Assembly: GCA_902494135.1 (NCBI GenBank)
Contig: CABUSE010000002.1
Coordinates: 1 to 30,226, forward strand
Length of the DNA: 30,226 nucleotides
From: an uncultured Collinsella sp.
GTDB lineage: Bacteria > Actinomycetota > Coriobacteriia > Coriobacteriales > Coriobacteriaceae
Reading direction: 5' to 3'
Shown here: piece after piece, positions 19,997-27,775 of the stretch
Position numbering within the stretch: position 1 is the first letter of the stretch
Layout of the letters: each line of letters starts with the position of its first letter
Position numbers and translations under genes: made by a program
The notes under the pieces: model-generated
What the model was told of the DNA's origin: nothing
The model's input: the letters and a program-made list of their open reading frames with translations, nothing else
The model's database searches: none

Positions 19997-20079
19997 AATG
20001 GGGATCCCACGTGCCGTATACTCTGGCTGGATGTGAAAACGGCTTGACGCGTTGCCAGACGTAGGGGGAGGGTGTCTCG

Positions 20080-20841
20080 ATGAGCGTATTCGAAATTGTG
20101 TTTAGTCCGACGGGTGGAACGCAGAAGGTGTCTGGCCTTGTGGCCGGGGCACTGGACAAGAATACCGTTACCGTCGATCTGACCGATAGCGGGCTAGATT
20201 TCAGCGCTGTCTCGATGACTGAGGACGACGTGGCCGTAATCTCTGTGCCGGCGTATGCCGGTAGAATCCCGGCTGTGGTGGCTGACCGGTTGGGCATGGT
20301 TCACGGCAACGGAGCGCGGGCCGTTCTGGTGTGCGTCTACGGAAACCGCGCGTTTGAGGACACGCTCGTAGAGCTGGAGGACGTTGCGAAGCATGCGGGA
20401 TTCCGGGTGATCGCGGCAGTTGCGGCCATTGCAGAACATTCCATTGCGCGACAGTTTGCTGCCGGTCGTCCGGATGCGCAGGATGCGGCGCAGCTTGCTG
20501 AGTTTGCTCAGCAAATTCAGCAAAAGCTGTTGGCTGAGGATGCGTCTGAGCCCTCTATCCCCGGCAATCGTCCTTATAAACAAGCTGGAGGTCACCGCAT
20601 GGCGCCCGAGGCAACAGAGGATTGCGTCTCCTGCGGTGCATGCGCCGCGGCGTGCCCCGTTTGTGCTATCGACAAGGGTGACTCCAAACGAGCAGCTGGC
20701 GAGGCGTGCATCTCCTGCATGCGCTGCATCGCCGTATGTCCGCGAGGTGCTCGCAAGCTTGATTCCAACAAACTATCCGCTGTTTCCCAGATGCTGAGCA
20801 AGGTTTGCGTCGCGCGGAAGGGATGCGAGCTCTTCATCTAG
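20080..20841 (+). CDS. EFR1-type flavodoxin/ferredoxin fusion protein
   Basis: A 253-residue cytoplasmic electron carrier. The N-terminal flavodoxin fold (about 1-150) begins with the FMN phosphate loop FSPTGGTQK and contains a flavodoxin-like SVPAYAGRIP loop. The C-terminal part has two [4Fe-4S] sites, CVSCGACAAACPVC and CISCMRCIAVCP. This arrangement is known in anaerobes as the EFR1 family (flavodoxin plus ferredoxin domain); partners are generally unknown. The ATG follows GGGGAGG with eight bases between. It is transcribed alone, just upstream of the hydrogenase cluster on the same strand but separated by 340 bases with hairpins and a promoter, so shared regulation is possible but not shown. 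Confidence 0.92.
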   Translation: MSVFEIVFSPTGGTQKVSGLVAGALDKNTVTVDLTDSGLDFSAVSMTEDDVAVISVPAYAGRIPAVVADRLGMVHGNGARAVLVCVYGNRAFEDTLVELEDVAKHAGFRVIAAVAAIAEHSIARQFAAGRPDAQDAAQLAEFAQQIQQKLLAEDASEPSIPGNRPYKQAGGHRMAPEATEDCVSCGACAAACPVCAIDKGDSKRAAGEACISCMRCIAVCPRGARKLDSNKLSAVSQMLSKVCVARKGCELFI

Positions 20842-20852
20842 CGCAAGTGAGA

Positions 20853-20885
20853 TTGGTGCAAACAAACCTGGCCCTTTTGCACCAA
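20853..20885. repeat. TTGGTGCAAA / TTTGCACCAA hairpin
   Basis: Perfect 10-bp arms (20853-20862, 20876-20885), 11 bases after the EFR1-type gene stop. It is the third TTGGTGCA-type hairpin in the window and could end that gene's transcript, although no T-run follows on the plus strand. Confidence 0.7.
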
Positions 20886-20889
20886 AAAC

Positions 20890-20951
20890 GATCCGTTTTC
20901 CTCCGTTCCCAAGGGATCATGTGATCCGAAGGGGACGGAGGAAAACGGATC
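20890..20951. repeat. 62-bp near-perfect palindrome
   Basis: Arms 20890-20910 (starts GATCCGTTTTCCTCCG) and 20931-20951 match at 20 of 21 positions. The 20-base centre carries its own GGATCA-TG-TGATCC hairpin. It lies in the gap 20842-21181, directly after the previous hairpin. The flanking A-runs would read as T-run on the minus strand, where no gene ends. Confidence 0.85.
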
Positions 20952-20998
20952 AAAAAGGAAAAATAGTAAGGCGCTCTTTTTCACATTGAATATTGCAA

Positions 20999-21042
20999 TT
21001 TGGTAACGCGTTTTATCAAATATGGCATTTATCTGCGATAAT
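20999..21042 (+). promoter_or_regulatory. Putative promoter and operator of the hydrogenase cluster
   Basis: An AT-rich island contains the palindrome TTTGGTAA-cgcgtt-TTATCAAA (20999-21020, one arm mismatch), overlapping a TTATCA -35 candidate (21013-21018). GATAAT at 21037-21042 follows after 18 bases. A redox or anaerobic regulator site is plausible from position, but the regulator is unknown. Confidence 0.5.
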
Positions 21043-21050
21043 GTTCATTT

Positions 21051-21161
21051 TCACCGCTGATGGTGACATTTCATACCGCCTGCCGAACTGCGTGGAGACC
21101 TAACAACTTTTTAGGTCAGTGTTGTGCGTGTAGCAATTTCGCCCGGCCTCGCCTCCGGGCT
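21051..21161 (+). promoter_or_regulatory. Leader with three hairpins upstream of the hydrogenase cluster
   Basis: TCACC/GGTGA (21051-21066), GACCTAA/TTAGGTC (21097-21117) and GCCCGG/CCGGGC (21142-21161) would all fall in the transcript between the candidate promoter and the start codon at 21182. None has a terminator T-run after it; no known riboswitch was recognised. Confidence 0.45.
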
Positions 21162-21181
21162 GCCATGTGAGAGGGGATCTT

Positions 21182-23014
21182 ATGGCTCGACTGCACGTAA
21201 TGGAACGCAGCCACGCTCAGGCCGTCATGGACGACCTGCACGATGCACTCGGACGTCGTCTGGCGGTGAGTTCACTCGCCCCGTGCCCCGTCGAGTTTAC
21301 GGCGGCGCTCGTCAACCTGTGCTCCACCCAGAGCTGCGGCAAGTGCACGCCCTGCCGCGTGGGCCTGAGCGCGCTGAGCGACCTGCTCGCCGATGTGCTC
21401 GAGGGCCGCGCCGACGAGTCCACGCTCAACTTGATTGAGCGCACGGCCCGCACCATCTATCTTTCGAGCGATTGCGCCATCGGTTACGAGGCCGGCGCCA
21501 TGGCGCTTACGGCTATCCGCGGTTTCCGTGACGATTTTGAGCACCACATCCGCGAGCACTCCTGTGGCTTTGACCGCGAGGCCCGCGTCCCGTGCGTCTC
21601 GGGCTGTCCGGCGCATGTCGACATTCCCGGTTACATTTCGCTCGTCGAGGCCGGCCGCTATGCCGATGCCGTCAAGGTCATCCGCAAGAATAACCCGCTG
21701 CCGCTCGTTTGCGGCCTGGTGTGCGAGCATCCCTGCGAGATGCATTGCCGCCGTGGCATGGTCGACGACCCCATGAACATCCTCGCCCTCAAGCGTTTTG
21801 CCGTTGAGCACAGTGACCTCAACGACCACAAGCCGCATGTAGTGGACAACACCGGTAAGCGCGTCTCCGTGATCGGCGGCGGCCCGGCTGGCCTTTCCTG
21901 TGCCTACTACCTGGCCGTGATGGGCCACAAGGTGACCATTTTTGAGCAGCGCCACCACTTGGGCGGCATGCTGCGCTACGGCATCCCCAGCTATCGTCTG
22001 CCGCGCGAGCGCCTGCAGGCCGAGATCGACTGGATCTTGAGCGCCGGCATCGACGTTGAGCTCGATCACTCCGTGAACGGCGAGGAGCTCGCTCGCCTGC
22101 GCGACGAGTTCGATGCCGTCTACCTGGCCATCGGTGCCCATAGCGACAAGAAGCTCGGCCTTCCGGGTGAAGAGGCGCCCGGCGTGGAGTCGGCCGTCAA
22201 GATGCTGCGCGCCATCGGAGACGACGAGCTGCCCGACCTGAGCGGCCAGCGCGTGTGCGTCATCGGCGGCGGCAACGTGGCCATGGACGTGGCGCGCTCT
22301 GCCGTGCGCTGCGGTGCCGAAAAGGTGAGCATCGTCTACCGCCGTCGCATCTGCGATATGACGGCCCAGGACGCCGAGATTGCCGGCGCCCAGGCCGAGG
22401 GTTGCGAGGTTCTGGAGCTCACGGCGCCGCTCGCCATCGAGACGGGCGAAGATGGTCGCGTGAGCGGCCTGCGCGTGCAACCGCAGATTATCGGCGAGCC
22501 CCGCCGCGGTCGTCCGGCTCCGCGTGCCGCCGCTACGCCCGAGCGCGTCATCCCCTGCGAGCGCGTGTTTGTCGCCATTGGCCAGGACATCGATTCCAAG
22601 CCGTTTGAGGACATGGGCATCGCCTGCAAGTGGGGTTGCGTGGTCACCGACTCGGACGGTGCCGTGCCCAACTTCGATGGCCTCTTTAGCGGCGGCGACT
22701 GCCAGACCGGCCCCGCCACCGTCATCCGTGCCATCAACGCCGGCCGCGTGGCTTCGGCAAACATCGACCGCTATCTGGGCTTCGACCACAAGATCAAGCT
22801 CGACGTGGAGCTGCCGACCGTTCAGTTTAAGGGCAAGCACGAGTGCGGCCGCTGCGAGCTGGGCGAGCGCGAGGCCGGCGAGCGTATTCACGATTGGAAT
22901 CTGGTCGAGCAGGGCCTTACCGAGGAGGAGGCGCGCCAGGAGGCAAGCCGCTGCCTGCGTTGCGACCACTTTGGCTTTGGCGCGTTCCGCGGAGGGAGGA
23001 ACCTGGAATGGTAG
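21182..23014 (+). CDS. Hydrogenase-linked flavoprotein: NuoF-type Fe-S domain fused to GltD-like oxidoreductase
   Basis: A 610-residue cytoplasmic protein. Residues about 1-125 match only the iron-sulfur end of NuoF/HydB (SCGKCTPCR with C52, C55, C58 and C98); the NADH/FMN-binding part of NuoF is absent. Residues about 130-550 are GltD-like: cluster cysteines C138, C142, C177, C181, C185 and C189, the FAD motif IGGGPAG at 231-237 and a second Rossmann motif VIGGGNVAMD for NAD(P)H. The C-terminal tail has further Cys pairs (CGRC, CLRC). It probably moves electrons between NAD(P)H and the hydrogenase encoded next. The ATG at 21182 follows GAGAGGGG. Its stop overlaps the hydA start by seven bases. 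Such a GltD-like partner is what I recall for group A2 [FeFe]-hydrogenases. Confidence 0.92.
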   Translation: MARLHVMERSHAQAVMDDLHDALGRRLAVSSLAPCPVEFTAALVNLCSTQSCGKCTPCRVGLSALSDLLADVLEGRADESTLNLIERTARTIYLSSDCAIGYEAGAMALTAIRGFRDDFEHHIREHSCGFDREARVPCVSGCPAHVDIPGYISLVEAGRYADAVKVIRKNNPLPLVCGLVCEHPCEMHCRRGMVDDPMNILALKRFAVEHSDLNDHKPHVVDNTGKRVSVIGGGPAGLSCAYYLAVMGHKVTIFEQRHHLGGMLRYGIPSYRLPRERLQAEIDWILSAGIDVELDHSVNGEELARLRDEFDAVYLAIGAHSDKKLGLPGEEAPGVESAVKMLRAIGDDELPDLSGQRVCVIGGGNVAMDVARSAVRCGAEKVSIVYRRRICDMTAQDAEIAGAQAEGCEVLELTAPLAIETGEDGRVSGLRVQPQIIGEPRRGRPAPRAAATPERVIPCERVFVAIGQDIDSKPFEDMGIACKWGCVVTDSDGAVPNFDGLFSGGDCQTGPATVIRAINAGRVASANIDRYLGFDHKIKLDVELPTVQFKGKHECGRCELGEREAGERIHDWNLVEQGLTEEEARQEASRCLRCDHFGFGAFRGGRNLEW

Positions 23015-24819
23015 AGCTCAACAAAACCACCGTCGGCGACAACAGCGAAAACGGAGCGCACAACATGGTCAGGCTCATTATCGATAACTGCGAAGTCGTG
23101 GTGCCCGAGCACACCACGATCCTGGATGCGGCCAAGTCCGTCGGCATCCAGATTCCCACCCTGTGCTATCTGCGCGATCTGAACGAGATCGGCGGCTGCC
23201 GCGTGTGCGTGGTCGAGGTCGAGGGCTGCGATCAGCTGGTCGCCGCCTGCAACAACTACGTGCTCGACGGCATGGTGGTGCACACCAACAGCCCCAAGGC
23301 CCGCGAGGCTCGCCGCACCAACGTGCAGCTGCTGCTGTCCCAGCACGATTCGCAGTGCACGAGCTGCGTGCGCAGCGGCAACTGCAACCTACAGACCATC
23401 GCCAACGACCTGGGTATTTTTTATCTGCCGTATCAAAGGCATTTGGCGGGCGAGGGCTGGGATTTCGATTTTCCCATCATCCGCGAAAACGACAAGTGCA
23501 TTAAATGCATGCGCTGTATCAAGGTGTGCGAGAGCGTGCAGGGGCTAGGGATTTGGGACCTGACCAACCGCGCCACGCATACCGCCGTGGGTACCCGCGG
23601 GCGCGCGCCGATCGGCAAGACCGAATGCGTCGCGTGCGGCCAGTGCATAACGCATTGCCCGACGGGCGCACTGCGCGAGCGCGACGATACCGAGACCGTG
23701 TTCGATGCTCTCGCCGATCCCGACAAGATCGTGCTGGTGCAGATTGCGCCGGCCGTGCGCAGCGCCTGGGGCGAGGAGCTCGGCATATCTCGCGAGGAGG
23801 CTACCGTTGAGCGCTTGGCTTGCGCGCTGCGCCGCGTTGGCTTTGAGTACGTGTTCGATACCGATTTCTCGGCCGACCTCACCATTATGGAAGAGGGCTC
23901 CGAGCTGCTCAAGCGCCTGGGCGAGGCCGCCAAGGGCGAGGGCGACAGCCGCAGCTGGCCCATGTTCACGAGCTGCTGCCCGGGCTGGGTACGCTTTGTG
24001 AAGGCGCGTTACCCCGAGTTTGTCGACAGCCTGTCCACGTCCAAGTCGCCGCAGCAGATGTTCGGCGCCATCGCCAAGACCTACTACGCCAAGGTGCTGG
24101 GCGTGGAGCCCGAGCGCCTGTTTGTGGTGTCCGTGATGCCGTGCACGGCCAAGAAGGCCGAGTGCGCGCTGCCGAGCATGGTGGGCGAGGGCGGCACGCC
24201 CGATGTGGACGTTGCGCTGACGGTGCGCGAGATGGTGCGCATGGTCCGCGCGAGCCACGTGAGCGTGGATACGCTAGTTGAGGAGCCGCTCGATACGCCG
24301 CTGGGCTTTGGCACGGGTGCGGGTGTGATCTTTGGCGCCACGGGCGGCGTGATGGAGGCCGCCGTGCGCTCGGCCTATTACCTGGTGACGGGCAAGAACC
24401 CCGACGCCGACTTCTTTACCGATGTGCGCGGCCTGGACGGCTGGAAGGAGGCCGTGGCCGATATCGATGGCACCAAGGTGCGCGTCGCCGTGGCACACGG
24501 GCTGGGCAACGCTGCCCGTCTGCTCGACGCGATTCGCGACGGCCGCGTGAGCTATGACTTCGTTGAGGTTATGGCGTGCCCGGGCGGCTGCGTCGGTGGC
24601 GGCGGTCAGCCCATCCACGACGGCTGCGAGCTGGCAGCCGAGCGTGGCCAGGTGCTCTGGGGCCTGGATGCCGCTGCGGACATTCGTTTCTCGCACGAGA
24701 ATCCCGATGTCCAGGCGTGCTACCGCGAGTTCTTGGGCGAGCCGCTCTCGTCGCTGGCTGAGGATCTGCTGCATACCGACCATCACGCATGGACGATGCC
24801 TAACGAGGGGACGTGCTAG
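23008..24819 (+). CDS. hydA: [FeFe]-hydrogenase, catalytic subunit
   Basis: A 603-residue cytoplasmic hydrogenase that makes or oxidises H2. N-terminal [2Fe-2S] domain with C53, C64, C67 and C81; His-Cys3 [4Fe-4S] site H113, C117, C120, C126; two [4Fe-4S] sites C164/C167/C170/C174 and C207/C210/C213/C217. The H-cluster motifs are all intact: TSCCPGW (C323, C324), MPCTAKKAE (C379) and MACPGGCVGGGGQP (C524, C528). The length and modules fit the M3 type. ATG at 23008 follows GGAGGGAGGA and overlaps the preceding stop. The H-cluster maturases HydE, HydF and HydG are not in the window. The adjoining GltD-like gene suggests coupling to NAD(P)H or a related electron carrier rather than a free-standing ferredoxin hydrogenase. 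Confidence 0.97.
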   Translation: MVELNKTTVGDNSENGAHNMVRLIIDNCEVVVPEHTTILDAAKSVGIQIPTLCYLRDLNEIGGCRVCVVEVEGCDQLVAACNNYVLDGMVVHTNSPKAREARRTNVQLLLSQHDSQCTSCVRSGNCNLQTIANDLGIFYLPYQRHLAGEGWDFDFPIIRENDKCIKCMRCIKVCESVQGLGIWDLTNRATHTAVGTRGRAPIGKTECVACGQCITHCPTGALRERDDTETVFDALADPDKIVLVQIAPAVRSAWGEELGISREEATVERLACALRRVGFEYVFDTDFSADLTIMEEGSELLKRLGEAAKGEGDSRSWPMFTSCCPGWVRFVKARYPEFVDSLSTSKSPQQMFGAIAKTYYAKVLGVEPERLFVVSVMPCTAKKAECALPSMVGEGGTPDVDVALTVREMVRMVRASHVSVDTLVEEPLDTPLGFGTGAGVIFGATGGVMEAAVRSAYYLVTGKNPDADFFTDVRGLDGWKEAVADIDGTKVRVAVAHGLGNAARLLDAIRDGRVSYDFVEVMACPGGCVGGGGQPIHDGCELAAERGQVLWGLDAAADIRFSHENPDVQACYREFLGEPLSSLAEDLLHTDHHAWTMPNEGTC

Positions 24820-24821
24820 CG

Positions 24822-25877
24822 ATGCGCGCGTTTGATTTTGAGCTGTCGCGCCGGGGGTTTGCCTCGGCGCTTGCCGCGGGTGCGCTGTCGCTTGCACTCG
24901 CGGGCTGTGGCGGCGGGGCTGCCGGTGCCGGGTCCGCCGCGGGCTCGGCTGCCACGGACGGCGCCGGTGCTGCTGCAGAGCCGGTCGAGGTGCGCGTCGC
25001 CTCGCTCAAGGGGCCGACCTCGATTGGTCTGGTGCAGTTTATGGACCGGGCAGCCGATGGCGAGACGGACAATGAGTTCGACTTTGCGATCAATACTGCC
25101 GCCGATGAGATTGTGCCCAAGGTCATTCAGGACGATATCGATATCGCCCTGGTGCCCGCCAACGTGGCGAGCGTACTCTACAACAAGACTGAGGGTGCGG
25201 TGCAGGTCATCGACATCAACACGCTGGGCGTGCTGAACGTGGTGACGGGTAACGCGGACGTTACTTCGTTTGGCGATCTGGCGGGCCATACTGTCTATAT
25301 GACGGGCAAGGGCACCACGCCGGAGTACGTCATGAACTACCTGTTGGAGCGCGCGGGCCTGACCGGCCAGGTGGCGCTTGAGTTTAAGAGCGAGCCCACC
25401 GAGGTGCTCTCGGTGCTGCTTGCCGATCCGTCTGCCGTGGGCGTGCTGCCCGAGCCGTTCAAGACCGCTGCCATCGCAAAGAGCGAAGGCAAGCTGTCGG
25501 CGCCGGTGAGTCTGACCGATGTGTGGGATGAGCTGGCGGGCGACACGGGCTCCCGTTTGCTGACGGGCGTGACCGTGGTGCGTCGGGCCTTTGCCGAGGA
25601 GCATCCCGAGGCCGTGGCGGAATTCCTGAGCTGCCATGCTGCGAGCGTTGAGGACGTGAACGCGGTGCCGGCGGACTGGGCTCAGGCCGTGGTCGATGCG
25701 GGTATCGTGGATAACGCCGCGATTGCCGAAAAGGCGATTCCCGGGTGCATGCTCGTGTGCCAGACGGGGAGGGATATGAAGGCGGCGCTCGGTGGGTACC
25801 TGCAGGTGCTGGCCGATGCGGACGCGAGCGCCGTGGGCGGCAAGCTCCCGGCTGACGATTTCTACTACATGGAGTAG
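24822..25877 (+). CDS. Tat-type lipoprotein, ABC solute-binding protein (NMT1/SsuA-like)
   Basis: A 351-residue extracellular solute-binding lipoprotein. The signal has a twin-arginine motif SRRGFAS (R10, R11), a hydrophobic stretch and the lipobox LALAGC with C29 as the lipid anchor, followed by a Gly/Ala linker. The mature part has the pattern of periplasmic-binding-protein fold members related to SsuA/ThiY/NMT1 (DIDIALVPANVASVLYN, GNADVTSFGDLAGHTVYMTGKGTTPEYV, VGVLPEPF). Ligand unknown; this group binds sulfonates, thiamine precursors, nitrate and others. The ATG lies two bases after the hydA stop, so it is in the same transcript, which is unusual. The transporter follows three bases downstream. 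Confidence 0.92.
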   Translation: MRAFDFELSRRGFASALAAGALSLALAGCGGGAAGAGSAAGSAATDGAGAAAEPVEVRVASLKGPTSIGLVQFMDRAADGETDNEFDFAINTAADEIVPKVIQDDIDIALVPANVASVLYNKTEGAVQVIDINTLGVLNVVTGNADVTSFGDLAGHTVYMTGKGTTPEYVMNYLLERAGLTGQVALEFKSEPTEVLSVLLADPSAVGVLPEPFKTAAIAKSEGKLSAPVSLTDVWDELAGDTGSRLLTGVTVVRRAFAEEHPEAVAEFLSCHAASVEDVNAVPADWAQAVVDAGIVDNAAIAEKAIPGCMLVCQTGRDMKAALGGYLQVLADADASAVGGKLPADDFYYME

Positions 25878-25880
25878 CCC

Positions 25881-27257
25881 GTGCGTGCGTTTGCTCGACA
25901 AATGGCAGAGCGTATGAAGGCGGTGGCGGCAGCAGGTGCCGTTGCCGCCTTTTGGCTTGCCGTGTGGGTGCTGGTGGCGGGTCTCGTGGCGCAGCCGTTG
26001 ATTTTGCCGGGGCCGGGCGCTGTCGTGGTGGCGTTGCTACGACTGGTATGCGATGCCGGCACATGGGCGATTCTGGCAGGCTCGGGTGCGCGTATCTTGG
26101 GCGGGCTGGCGCTTGCCGCGGTGTGCGGCGTCGTGATGGCGGGAGCCTCGGTGCGGTCGCTGACGTTTGCCCGCTTGGTGGCGCCTGCGCTTTCGTTTGT
26201 TAAGGCGACACCGGTTGCCTGCGTGGTGGTCCTGCTGCTCATTTGGTTGGGGTCGGCGCGCGTGAGCATCGCCGCGGTCTTTTTGATGGCGCTGCCGGGC
26301 GTGTATTTTTCGCTGGTCGAGGGTTTGACGCAGGTTGATCAGTCGCTGGAGCAGATGTTTCATCTGCATGGCGTGCGGGGTTGGCGTCTGTTTTGCGCCC
26401 ATACCTGGCGCGAGGTCCTGCCGTTTGTGCTTTCGTGCGCGCGTGCCGTGATCGGCATGAGCTGGAAGGCCGGCGTGGCGGCGGAGCTCATCGGCATGGC
26501 GACGGGCACCGTGGGCGAGCGCATCTATCAGGCGAAGCTGCTCATCGAGACGGCTGACCTGCTGGCGTGGACCGTGCTGGTCGTGGCGGCATCGTGGGCA
26601 TGCGAGCGCGTGCTGGTGTGGTTGCTGCGGGCTTCGGGGCCCGTGGCGTGGCGAACTGCCGTGCGGGCGCATGGGCATGGACTGCGCGGGCGTACAGGGG
26701 CTGCGAGCGATGGTGCTGCAGCGGAGCTTGCGCTTGCCGTGGGCGATCGCGCGCCTTGGGCGCCGGCGCTCGACGGGCTGGTGCTTCATGTGCCCGCCGG
26801 TGGACGCACCTGTGTGATGGGCGCTTCGGGCGTGGGCAAGTCGACGTTGCTTGCGCTGGCGGCGGGGGAGTGCGCACCGTGCTCCATGGTGTTTCAGGAT
26901 GTGCGCCTGGTCGAGGACGCTTCTGCCTTGGATAATGTGCTGGTGTGCGCCGACGCGCGCGTGGATGCCTCGAGTGCCGCAGCCCTGTTGCGCCTGCTGG
27001 TACCGGGGATCGATGTGCATGCACGCGTGGCTGAGCTCTCGGGTGGGCAGCGTCGTCGCGTCGAGATTGCCCGAGCCCTGCTGTGCCCGGGCGGCGCAGT
27101 GATTCTGGACGAGCCCTTTACCGGTCTAGACATCGCTGCGCGCGACGCATGCGCCGAGGTCGTGCTCGACTTGCTCGACGGCCGCATGCTGTTGCTTGCC
27201 ACGCACGATGCCGCTGACGCTCGGGCCCTCGATATCTCGGATATCATCACGCTCTAA
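25881..27257 (+). CDS. ABC transporter permease-ATPase fusion protein
   Basis: A 458-residue protein joining a BPD_transp-type permease (about 1-255, six or so membrane helices) to an ATP-binding domain (about 275-458). The permease EAA-like loop follows LHGVRGWRLFCAHTWREVLPF. The ATPase has Walker A GASGVGKST (K320), signature LSGGQRRRVEIARAL, Walker B VILDEPFTGLD and the H-loop ATHD. Only 19 residues separate the Walker A lysine from the Q-loop glutamine in MVFQD, about half the usual distance, so the beta-strands that normally lie there are missing. Fusions of this importer type are rare; SsuB/SsuC-like proteins are normally separate. Start GTG three bases after the solute-binding gene; in-frame ATGs at 25902 and 25914 are alternatives. 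Two copies would be needed for a working transporter. Confidence 0.9.
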   Translation: MRAFARQMAERMKAVAAAGAVAAFWLAVWVLVAGLVAQPLILPGPGAVVVALLRLVCDAGTWAILAGSGARILGGLALAAVCGVVMAGASVRSLTFARLVAPALSFVKATPVACVVVLLLIWLGSARVSIAAVFLMALPGVYFSLVEGLTQVDQSLEQMFHLHGVRGWRLFCAHTWREVLPFVLSCARAVIGMSWKAGVAAELIGMATGTVGERIYQAKLLIETADLLAWTVLVVAASWACERVLVWLLRASGPVAWRTAVRAHGHGLRGRTGAASDGAAAELALAVGDRAPWAPALDGLVLHVPAGGRTCVMGASGVGKSTLLALAAGECAPCSMVFQDVRLVEDASALDNVLVCADARVDASSAAALLRLLVPGIDVHARVAELSGGQRRRVEIARALLCPGGAVILDEPFTGLDIAARDACAEVVLDLLDGRMLLLATHDAADARALDISDIITL

Positions 27258-27327
27258 AAGCCATTTCAGGCGCTAACTCAACAATAAAATGATTCGTTTT
27301 CTTCTGTCTCCATGGGGTCGGGTATGG

Positions 27328-27370
27328 TATTCTATCTACGGGGTAATACTTAGGATTACCAAGTAATACC
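27328..27370 (+). promoter_or_regulatory. Candidate promoter/operator of the DinJ-like gene
   Basis: TATTCT (27328-27333) could serve as -10. Directly after it lie GGTAAT-acttagg-ATTACC and a further AAGTAATACC, a cluster of GGTAAT half-sites of the kind that antitoxins use for self-repression. No good -35 was found. Confidence 0.4.
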
Positions 27371-27483
27371 AACGCCGTAGAACAAACTCCAGATGCGGGC
27401 CAATCGGGTTGCCTTCACAGCCCGTCGCCCAGCCGCGTGGCCCGCATCCATCCGCACCACCGTCGTTTCAAGAAGGAAGCGCC

Positions 27484-27687
27484 ATGGCAGAACACATGAC
27501 CCCGGTTGTCGCGAAGGTTTTGCCCGAGGAAAAGGCGGCCTTCGCGGCGGCAACCCAGCTCGTGGGCACCACACCGTCCAACGCCATCCGCATGTTCATC
27601 GCCGCTTTCAATCGCTGCGGCACCTTCCCGTTCGACATCTCGCCGAGCGGGGCTTTTGGCGCTGCGCCCGATTCTCATCAACAATGA
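27484..27687 (+). CDS. Short RelB/DinJ-family antitoxin-like protein without a toxin
   Basis: A 67-residue protein with the RelB/DinJ N-terminal pattern: a first beta-strand (TPVVAKVLPEEKAAFAAATQLVG) and the helix-turn TPSNAIRMFIAAFNRCGTFPFDI typical of the ribbon-helix-helix dimer. Family members are near 85-100 residues, so the toxin-neutralising C-terminal part is shortened. ATG at 27484 follows GAAGGA. No RelE/YafQ-type toxin frame is found on either side: the next gene is a CPBP protease after a large hairpin. It may be an orphan regulator, a decayed module or an antitoxin acting in trans. Confidence 0.85.
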   Translation: MAEHMTPVVAKVLPEEKAAFAAATQLVGTTPSNAIRMFIAAFNRCGTFPFDISPSGAFGAAPDSHQQ

Positions 27688-27694
27688 CTGTCCC

Positions 27695-27758
27695 AAACTG
27701 CCGGCACTTGGGGACGTTCCTTTTCAGCCGGCAGTTAAGGAACGTCCCTAAGTGCCGG
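27695..27758. repeat. GAACGTCCC-type inverted repeat with alternative pairing
   Basis: Arms 27701-27722 (starts CCGGCACTTGGGGACG) and 27737-27758 match at 21 of 22 positions. A competing pair AACTGCCGG (27696-27704) and CCGGCAGTT (27728-27736) uses part of the same bases. It starts a few bases after the DinJ-like stop and ends 17 bases before the CPBP start, so it could terminate or attenuate; the core recurs at 4999-5042. Confidence 0.8.
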
Positions 27759-27775
27759 GTTTTGAGGAGGTTGGC

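Noticed and set aside
19506..20297. 263-residue minus-strand frame before the EFR1-type gene
   Set aside because: It runs through the helicase terminator, the 237-bp element and the start of the EFR1-type gene; composition looks non-coding.
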